Assembly (NCBI GenBank): GCA_001970955.1
Contig: MPUH01000417.1
Location: forward strand, 1-55,965
From: Stentor coeruleus
Lineage: Eukaryota > Ciliophora > Heterotrichea > Heterotrichida > Stentoridae
Length of the DNA stretch: 55,965 nt
Direction: 5' to 3'
Below, in pieces: positions 50,112-55,965 of the stretch. The notes beneath the pieces were generated by a model. The model was not told where the DNA came from and searched no databases. It worked only from the letters and a program-made list of their open reading frames with translations. A program made the position numbers and the translations under genes. The stretch's first letter is position 1; the number at the start of each line of letters is the position of its first letter.

Positions 50112-50233
50112 ATGGAATATCAGAATCGATTAAATAATGTCTTAGCTTACCCAGGAAATGGGGCTTGTGTGGATTGTAGAAAAAGAAACTCTGGGCTAAA
50201 ATTCACTTGAATTATGCATTCTTCAAAGAATGA
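50112..50233 (+). pseudogene. ArfGAP N-terminal relic (frame-shifted)
   Basis: ATG at 50112 opens a 32-residue frame MEYQNRLNNVLAYPGNGACV then DCRKRNSGLKFT, ending in TGA at 50208. CVDC with the preceding L-x-x-P-G-N is the first half of the ArfGAP zinc finger (CADC...). The next expected element, W-A, is in the neighbouring frame: WAKIHLNYAFFKE to TGA at 50231. One extra base in the A-run after CRK would explain it. The second CxxC pair and the arginine finger are missing. So this is a small dead fragment of an ArfGAP gene. Confidence 0.6.
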
Positions 50234-50403
50234 AATAATTAAAATTTTTCTAATATAATTACTCATATTAAGATTGTTTGGAGAGTTAAATTTTAGGAAC
50301 CTAATGTATAATTTGATAGTAAATTTTTTTTCGAATATATCAAGACACAAAATTAAACAGAGATGCTAAATACAGAGATGCGAGATATCATATGCAGGTA
50401 GTT

Positions 50404-50545
50404 CATAAACTTTAAATTACCTAGCAAGTACTATCCACAGCGAATGGGCTACACCCTCATAAGATAGTTAAGCATAGCACATGGCTCTCGGACAGGTGGT
50501 GTTATGAAATCTATGGGAGTGCTCGATAGAATATAATGTGCAGAG
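50404..50545 (+). other. GC-richer island with weak 5S rRNA-like features
   Basis: The base mix rises above the AT-rich background. Three elements come in the order of eukaryotic 5S rRNA: AGTTAAGC at 50467 (5S internal A-box is AGTTAAGC), then CTCTCGGACAGG, then CTATGGGAGTGCTC (compare GGATGGGAGACC) followed by GATAGAATA. The spacing is a few bases too long and the terminal stem is not evident, so this is at most a degenerate copy. A chance match is possible. Confidence 0.2.
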
Positions 50546-50980
50546 CAGCGAGAAACAAATACAAATACAAAAATTGTATAATACTGCAAGCAAATTTTGT
50601 ATTCGGTGGGTTGGATACAGATATCTAGCTCTTCGGCGCGCCTTCGAATTTATTGTATATGCGCTGAGGCTTTTGGGTCTAAAAGATGTGAAATAATAAT
50701 GTGAGATGCAAATATAAATACCAGCAGTGAGACTCCGCTCAGTAAAAATACAAGATGCAAGATGCATAATAATAAATTTCCAATAGACTGATTAAAATAC
50801 AATTCGGTTGATTACTAAAGATACTATATTAGGTATTACAAAATAGTAATAATAAAGTAAAATGCAAACCCTACTAAAATTAAAATAATCTTATCGATAA
50901 AATTAAACAAGACGCTATTTTAAAAGCTTCAGAGAACTGATGACAAAAATTATAAAACCTTATTTTCAAAGCTAAGAATA
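50546..50980. other. intergenic
   Basis: Includes a short GC-rich stretch with GGCGCGCC near 50635 and tandem ACAAATACAAATACAAAAAT near 50550. A minus-strand frame of 99 codons (50468-50767) is not protein-like (Cys/Tyr/Ile/Arg scattered). No gene supported. Confidence 0.35.
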
Positions 50981-52945
50981 CTATATTATTACGTCCTTTA
51001 CTATTTCTAGAGCATTAGTTAAGCAGTTTTTTAATTCATGCAAATTCATTCTTCTTGCTTTGCTAGTTGGTTCTTCATCCAAAACATTATCATATATTTC
51101 TTTATTTCCATAAAGACGATTCATAAGTATTCTCTGTAAGTTTTCCCTAGAATAATTAACCATATTTTTCATAATTGATTTGGGAACACTATCTCCTATA
51201 TTTGATTTAGCAATTCTAAAGTAGCTATCAATTAAGATTTTAATCAGGAGATTTTGCTCAAGTTCCTTTGTGGTCATTTCTTCTTCAATAATTTTCATAA
51301 ATTTTTGTTCTTTATCTCCAATTTCTTCAAAAACTTGCTGATTTTCATTTCTAGAACTGTATAAAAACGAAAAAAACCCTTTTTGCTCAGGCTCAATTGG
51401 TCTTCTCTCTACTCTAGGCCTCTGAGCAGCTTCTTGAAGTTGCGAATGAGCAATTTGCATTGCTTCATTAGGATTAATGAAATCTGGATGAGATATGTTC
51501 AAGTAATTACTTTCGATTTCAATTAATAATTGGATACTTTTTTCAGCTGCTGGAATACATGAATCAAGAATTTCGTAAATCATTGTGACAAAAATTTCTC
51601 TGAGTCGTGGAAACCTTTCAAACTCTTTAATGTAGATAAAACTAATAATTTTTTGAAGTTCTTCTTTAACTGTATAGAGGCATTCTAGTGATGGGCCTTC
51701 AACTCTTTTTATTATGTTTGACACAAGATTTTCAAATGCTACTTCTGAAACAAACATAACACCTTTAGATCCAGTTGCATTCAATATGGCTATCCTTATC
51801 TGATAGTCTGATAAATCCTTTAGTGGATCCATCCCACCGATAACATTATTGAAAAAATTCGTAAATGTTCTTCTAATCAAACTCCCTCCAGTGAACTCTA
51901 CCGAGCATTTATCTATTTCTTTTCCATCTAAAGTATCTTCAAATTTTTTGCAAAACATATTAATAATTCTATTCAGCATATCATTTTTTTTTTCCATAGT
52001 ATCCAAAGTTTCTCCCAACTCGCCTATCTCTTTGTTCACACTTGCAAGTGTTTCTGTTATTTCCCTTTTTATCTTTGGTATCGTAGCTTGTATATGAGCT
52101 TTAAAAATTGTGCTCAGCCTCTGTGACAAATATCCTATTCCAAGTCTAGATGCAAGATGCGAATAAATCCTACTTTCTTCAAAGAATTTTTTTTCTTTTG
52201 TCATATGCACATGAAGCGGTATGTTGTTGACAATATCTTCTTGGCTTCTGCAGATAATTCCTACATATCCTAATCGTAGGGGATATAGTTTTCCTTCAAG
52301 CATTTCCAAAGCATTAGTCCCTCTATCCATAAGATCAATTTTTGTTATAACTCCTATCGTCCTTTGGCCTTCTGGGTCAACCTGTCTAGCAATATTTAGA
52401 GCATCAGAGTTAGCTAAATCACTGTTTGCTGGAGAAATCGCCAATATTATTGAGTTTTGTTGTCTAGCATAATCCATAATCATATCGTTGATTTTCTTGT
52501 CTAAATTCTTGGCTTGGCCTTTTAGAGGCACTTTAATAATACCTGGTAAATCTATTAGAGTTAAATCAACAACACGATTTGAGTATATGTTTAAAAGAAT
52601 TTCTCTAGTCCCAACACCTTCACTTAGAGCGATTTCTTGGCTGATTGTCATTATTTCACGGTTGACGTCAGAGAATTCAGTAAAAGGACATCCTTCTAAG
52701 TGATGAAATTGTGCGTATTCAATTTCTTCGTTAATTTTTATCAGTCTAAGAACTAAAGGGCATCTAGTTACAATCCCTGTACCTCGAGGCAAGAAATCTT
52801 TCCCTACAATACTTTCTAGGACACTGCTTTTTCCTGATGACTGAGATCCAACTACTATTATCCTTGGTAAGTCAATTCCTGTTTTTACTTTTGCCATAGA
52901 AATCACTTCCTGCAATTGATTGACTATCGGTATCAGAGACTCCAT
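50981..52945 (-). CDS. dynamin-related GTPase
   Basis: 654 residues. The GTPase domain (about 1-290) has G1 GSQSSGKS (33-40), the dynamin-specific FLPRGTGIVTRCPL (G2 threonine), G3 DLPG (132-135) and G4 TKID (201-204), with LDKKINDMIMDYARQQNSII between. The middle/stalk region follows (about 300-510; ISHPDFINPNEAM is the typical end). A short variable insert RPRVERRPIEPEQKGFFSFL replaces a PH domain. The GTPase effector domain ends the protein (about 560-654; IIEEEMTTKELEQNLLIKIL, DSYFRIAKSNIGDSVPKSIM). Lack of PH and PRD makes it like Dnm1/DRP1 or ciliate Drp proteins, which act in mitochondrial fission or endocytosis. Which one is not decided. Confidence 0.95.
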   Translation of the reverse strand: MESLIPIVNQLQEVISMAKVKTGIDLPRIIVVGSQSSGKSSVLESIVGKDFLPRGTGIVTRCPLVLRLIKINEEIEYAQFHHLEGCPFTEFSDVNREIMTISQEIALSEGVGTREILLNIYSNRVVDLTLIDLPGIIKVPLKGQAKNLDKKINDMIMDYARQQNSIILAISPANSDLANSDALNIARQVDPEGQRTIGVITKIDLMDRGTNALEMLEGKLYPLRLGYVGIICRSQEDIVNNIPLHVHMTKEKKFFEESRIYSHLASRLGIGYLSQRLSTIFKAHIQATIPKIKREITETLASVNKEIGELGETLDTMEKKNDMLNRIINMFCKKFEDTLDGKEIDKCSVEFTGGSLIRRTFTNFFNNVIGGMDPLKDLSDYQIRIAILNATGSKGVMFVSEVAFENLVSNIIKRVEGPSLECLYTVKEELQKIISFIYIKEFERFPRLREIFVTMIYEILDSCIPAAEKSIQLLIEIESNYLNISHPDFINPNEAMQIAHSQLQEAAQRPRVERRPIEPEQKGFFSFLYSSRNENQQVFEEIGDKEQKFMKIIEEEMTTKELEQNLLIKILIDSYFRIAKSNIGDSVPKSIMKNMVNYSRENLQRILMNRLYGNKEIYDNVLDEEPTSKARRMNLHELKNCLTNALEIVKDVII

Positions 52946-53065
52946 TTATATAAAGTAATAAAGATTTAGTACTCTTTGGTTTAAAATATTTGATGAATTG
53001 TATCTCAGCTATATAAAGAAAATATCACCTTCTTAATACTATTTATTATTAGGTGAATCGAGGGG

Positions 53066-54562
53066 TTAACTATTAATTTCTAGTCTAGTGACAAATATTG
53101 CAACTTGATTTGGATGCAATGATATCTTCTTTGCTAGAAGAATATCTTCTACTGAGTCTGCATCAAGATCTTTGTCGCTTTCTTTTCTTGTTGAAGCTAC
53201 AGATGAAGCTTTGTACTCATATAAATCTTGAATAAGTTTCTCAGTAGTTAAAACTGCGCTGAGAGCATTTTTTAAAAATTTAACTCCAATTGATGGGATT
53301 TCTGCGTTGCTTTCTCTATTGATTTGATCCTTGTAACTTTCTTCAAAAGGTTGAAGAAGTTTTATTAAAAAATCTACTCTGACTATTTGGTTGGGTCTGA
53401 AAAGAAGGCTGATTTCTGATATATCAACAGAAAGAAAACGCGCAAAATCTTGTGAGTTTGCAGATGAATCTTCTGAGTTAGATATTAGCTTCAAGGCATT
53501 TGCGAAAGAAAAATCAGGGATCATCGCCAGCTCCTGCTTTTTAAGCTCTTCAAATCTCACTGCTAAAAGTACATCTAGCAGATGATCACTCAAGTTTGGG
53601 ATACCTTCAGAGTTTTGTCTTGAATTTCTTAGCTTTTCTTTAGATGCAACTTCCTTTCCAACACTTTTCCCTGTCCCCCTAGATTTTTCTTCAGCCTTAA
53701 GGCCTTTAGGTTCTTCTTTTTTTACTTTTTGTTCAGCAGGAGGTTCATTTGTTGGTATTTCATCAATACTTTCGTTTTTTCCTGCTATTTCTTCTTTTTC
53801 TAAAAGTTTCTTTGCATTTGCATCTTTAGTTTTTATCTCTTCTTTAGTATTTTCTTCCACTTTTCCTTCTTCTCTCCCCTTTTCTGGTAAGACAAAAGGG
53901 ATTATAAACTCTAGAAATTCATTGTAACTAACAACAATATCATCTTCCAAGTCAACTCTTCTTAAAAATGCATCAATTTCATCACTTGTAGTATTTCTCC
54001 TGAACTTCTTCATAAACTCAGCAATATCAACCTCGTTGAAAACTTGTTTACCTCTGGCCAAAGTTTCAAAAGCTCCGTATACACTAAAATCTTTTTGTTT
54101 ATATAATTCTTCTTTGAGTTTTTCTAATTCACTTTGGAGTTTTAACTCTTCTTGTAAAACTTTTAAAAAGCATATCATTGTGAATTCAGAGTAAGTTTTG
54201 ATTAAAGGTCGACTTATGGATCTACTACGAAGATTAGGATTCGTGGATGGTAAGAATATTTGATAAAAGTCTTCTATGGTTAGTCTCCCATCTTGCATAC
54301 ATGAAAACTGTTTTATTACCATGTAAATTTCACTATCTTGGGCTGTAATACGATGGGAGTTTAGAAATTGTTTAAGATCGCGGGATGAAATAAATCCATT
54401 TGGGGATATCATGGAGGCAAAATAGTCAGGTGAAAAGTCGTACTTTTCACAAAGAGATATTCTTGATAACTCGATAGTCTTCTCACCTAAAATACACTTG
54501 TATATTAGATCTGAGAGAATGTTTTGCGATTTAGCTTCGAGCATTATATTATAATAATTCAC
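53066..54562 (-). CDS. EF-hand-like protein with Lys/Glu-rich linker
   Basis: 498 residues. The N-terminal 230 residues contain two to four degenerate EF-hand pairs: PNGFISSRDLKQFLNSHRIT, MQDGRLTIEDFYQIFLPSTN, and GKQVFNEVDIAEFMKKFRRN followed by LEDDIVVSYNEFLEFIIPFV. The calcium loops are incomplete (few Asp at positions 1, 3 and 5), so binding may be weak. Residues 235-320 are a low-complexity Lys/Glu/Ala linker. The C-terminal part (330-498) is a second helical region with DFARFLSVDISEISLLFRPN. This resembles ciliate EF-hand scaffold proteins; no orthologue is named. Met1 and Met7 are both possible starts; the next gene on the other strand starts only 26-44 bases away. Confidence 0.7.
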   Translation of the reverse strand: MNYYNIMLEAKSQNILSDLIYKCILGEKTIELSRISLCEKYDFSPDYFASMISPNGFISSRDLKQFLNSHRITAQDSEIYMVIKQFSCMQDGRLTIEDFYQIFLPSTNPNLRSRSISRPLIKTYSEFTMICFLKVLQEELKLQSELEKLKEELYKQKDFSVYGAFETLARGKQVFNEVDIAEFMKKFRRNTTSDEIDAFLRRVDLEDDIVVSYNEFLEFIIPFVLPEKGREEGKVEENTKEEIKTKDANAKKLLEKEEIAGKNESIDEIPTNEPPAEQKVKKEEPKGLKAEEKSRGTGKSVGKEVASKEKLRNSRQNSEGIPNLSDHLLDVLLAVRFEELKKQELAMIPDFSFANALKLISNSEDSSANSQDFARFLSVDISEISLLFRPNQIVRVDFLIKLLQPFEESYKDQINRESNAEIPSIGVKFLKNALSAVLTTEKLIQDLYEYKASSVASTRKESDKDLDADSVEDILLAKKISLHPNQVAIFVTRLEINS

Positions 54563-54588
54563 TATTTGTGAATATAATACGAAAGTTA
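54563..54588. promoter_or_regulatory. very short bidirectional promoter
   Basis: Only 26 bases separate the ATG at 54562 (minus) from the ATG at 54589 (plus), or 44 bases if the EF-hand gene starts at its second Met. Any promoter elements must lie within this stretch or inside coding sequence. Confidence 0.35.
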
Positions 54589-54768
54589 ATGGAAGAGAAC
54601 TTATTACAAGTGCCTAGCGGAAAGAAAGACATTAAAGTGCCAGAACTAGAAAAAATTGATGCTTTATCATGGAATCTGTGTGGAGGATCTTTTATGATAG
54701 GTTGTTGGTTTGGATGCTGTTTATTACCATTGATCCAGGTGATTAAACAAAGAGATGCTAGTAACTAA
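54589..54768 (+). CDS. 59-aa Cys-rich single-helix protein, unknown
   Basis: A small frame MEENLLQVPSGKKDIKVPEL with a hydrophobic, Cys-rich segment LCGGSFMIGCWFGCCLLPLI near the C-terminus and a polar tail (KQRDASN). The GCWFGCCLLP core recalls the membrane-inserted hairpin of LITAF proteins (CWCGCCLIPF), but the flanking CxxC zinc knuckles of LITAF are missing. A small palmitoylated or membrane-inserted protein is possible. A GTG 21 bases upstream is not needed as start. Confidence 0.45.
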   Translation: MEENLLQVPSGKKDIKVPELEKIDALSWNLCGGSFMIGCWFGCCLLPLIQVIKQRDASN

Positions 54769-55895
54769 TCTTAAAAACTAGATTATAGGTAATAATGCTT
54801 TTATATCTAAAATCAAGTTTTTTATTGTAAGTACTTTTTTGATTACCTAAATAGTTGATTTATTCTGTTTACTATCTTAAAGTATATTTACATAAAAAAA
54901 AGAAGATTTTACTTGATATGATTATAAATTGGTTGTAAGATAATTAACTTTCGTAATTAGTTATTGAATCAGACTAATGACTAAATATATCATCAAAATC
55001 TTATATGAAAAAGTTGATTATCTAAATTAAATTGCTACAGATCTTTATAATGAGTGATTCTCATGGCCTCAATGAATTCACTCCATAAATTTTATTATAT
55101 TTCTTCTCATATGAGCTTCCTCTTTCTTAAATGGTTTACAGTGAAGTGCTTGTAAATTGATCTAATCTTCTATATAATTTCTACAGATCAGTAGTAATAA
55201 TAGAATCGTGTCTAAACTGAACTGATATAATATCAAAAAGAGTGTAGCAGTTCTAGCAACGATTATCTTAAAAAATCTTTCACTATAAGTAAAGCACATC
55301 AAGTGTCCATATGTCTACAAGCAAAGTTATGATAATTTTAAATTTCTGAACATAATTTTTAACTTTGCAAGGGTAGGCTAGTAATCGATGAAATTTATAT
55401 ACTTAATTATAATTATATATTACTATAAAAATCTTACAGTTAGAAACAATTCCTCATAGAAGTTTTACTATTTCTTAAAGCAATCTTTAATTGCAAGATC
55501 TTTTCTGAAGATTTTAATTAGCCAATCAAAAACCTCACAAAGTAATTTATCATTTATTTTATGTTTTCTATCATGAAAATGCATTTTTCTTAAGAATAAA
55601 TACCTTAACTATTGCAAAAATATCACAATTCATTTGTATATCCCGAATTAATATATAGAATTGAACAAATCAAAACTGGGAAGCCAAAAAAGTAAAGAAT
55701 TGCTCAGCATGAATTATTAAAAACTTGAGAATAAAATCTGTAATATATATTAATTGTTAGTCATAGAGCAGTAACTAATGTGCTTTAGGAAATTTTATCA
55801 ATTATAATCTTATAGCTCTTAAATTATTATAATTTAGAAAGAATAAGTTTTATCTATTAAAAAATATTTTCAGGCTTTCTTTTAATTAATTACCA
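54769..55895. other. subtelomeric non-coding region
   Basis: About 1.1 kb between the last gene and the telomere. AT-rich with no frame of note and no tandem subtelomeric repeat. Confidence 0.5.
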
Positions 55896-55965
55896 TTAGG
55901 GTGTTAGGGTGTTAGGGTGTTAGGGTGTTAGGGTGTTAGGGTGTTAGGGTGTTTTGGGGTGTTAA
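55896..55965 (+). repeat. telomere, (TTAGGGTG)n
   Basis: Seven perfect TTAGGGTG units (55896-55951) are followed by a variant TTTTGGGGTG and TTAA. The G-rich strand runs 5' to 3' towards the end, as expected for a right-hand telomere. The C-strand unit is CCCTAACA, the repeat known from heterotrichs such as Stentor and Blepharisma. Addition is direct to ordinary AT-rich DNA (TTAATTACCA). Confidence 0.97.

Noticed and set aside
50468..50767. 99-aa minus-strand ORF
   Set aside because: Scattered Cys/Arg/Ile/Tyr without family pattern, overlapping the possible RNA-like island; no upstream gene composition.
1..55965. CRISPR arrays, insertion sequences or prophage
   Set aside because: No spaced direct repeats of the right form, no transposase or integrase-like frames, and the sequence is eukaryotic macronuclear.
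1..55965. Blepharisma or Condylostoma as source
   Set aside because: The telomere repeat would fit, but TGA ends clear genes (for example the Myb gene at 12178-12180) and TAA/TAG also act as stops, which fits the standard code of Stentor.

Overview
The window looks like the right-hand end of a macronuclear chromosome from a heterotrich ciliate, most likely Stentor (S. coeruleus or a close relative). Four things support this. (1) It ends at 55896-55965 in an 8-bp G-strand telomere repeat, TTAGGGTG (C-strand CCCTAACA), the heterotrich type. (2) Split genes are rejoined by 15-nt GT...AG introns, each with A at position 10, which is the Stentor hallmark. (3) TAA, TAG and TGA all end recognisable proteins, so the standard code applies; this argues against Blepharisma and Condylostoma. 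(4) The DNA is AT-rich and genes are packed tightly on both strands. Organism identity is inference from these features.

Layout, left to right. 1-8.7 kb: a broken secreted-protein copy, DPM3, 14-3-3, an outer-arm docking coiled coil (ODAD1/DC2-like), a PSTAIRE CDK, a CFAP97-domain protein and a small basic protein. 9.6-14.6 kb: a CDC50 flippase subunit, an R2R3-Myb protein and a truncated P4-ATPase. 14.9-18.2 kb: a tandem plus inverted cluster of a small secreted jelly-roll-like family, partly decayed. 18.8-24.2 kb: minus-strand genes for a p25-alpha-like protein, a membrane-anchored WD40 protein, an ankyrin protein and TMEM87. 24.9-29 kb: a Kelch-BTB protein, WDR47 and a small ORF. 29.4-32.9 kb: Alba-RGG, an unknown membrane protein and CFAP100. 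33.4-41.8 kb: a membrane cyclic-nucleotide phosphodiesterase, an IQ protein and a 1016-aa TPR protein. 42-48 kb: tRNA-Leu(TAA), PP4R3, a PDCD4-like MA3 protein and DNAJC7. 49-55 kb: a bacterial-type D,D-carboxypeptidase, a dynamin, an EF-hand protein and a tiny Cys-rich ORF. About 1.1 kb of apparently gene-free subtelomere and the telomere follow.

Most genes are housekeeping or ciliary (docking complex, CFAP97, CFAP100, p25-alpha, cyclic-nucleotide PDE) and are not arranged as a pathway. The unusual content lies between them: several decayed coding relics (ArfGAP N-terminus, P4-ATPase, frameshifted fragments), ORFs interrupted by in-frame TAA/TAG where a sense codon would fit, a 50-bp frame-breaking insertion in one paralogue, one 17-nt intron, and strand-composition flips between genes. 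Three single-N joints carry duplicated flanks and are assembly artefacts; one inserts a false repeat into CFAP100. No clearly new multi-gene system was found.
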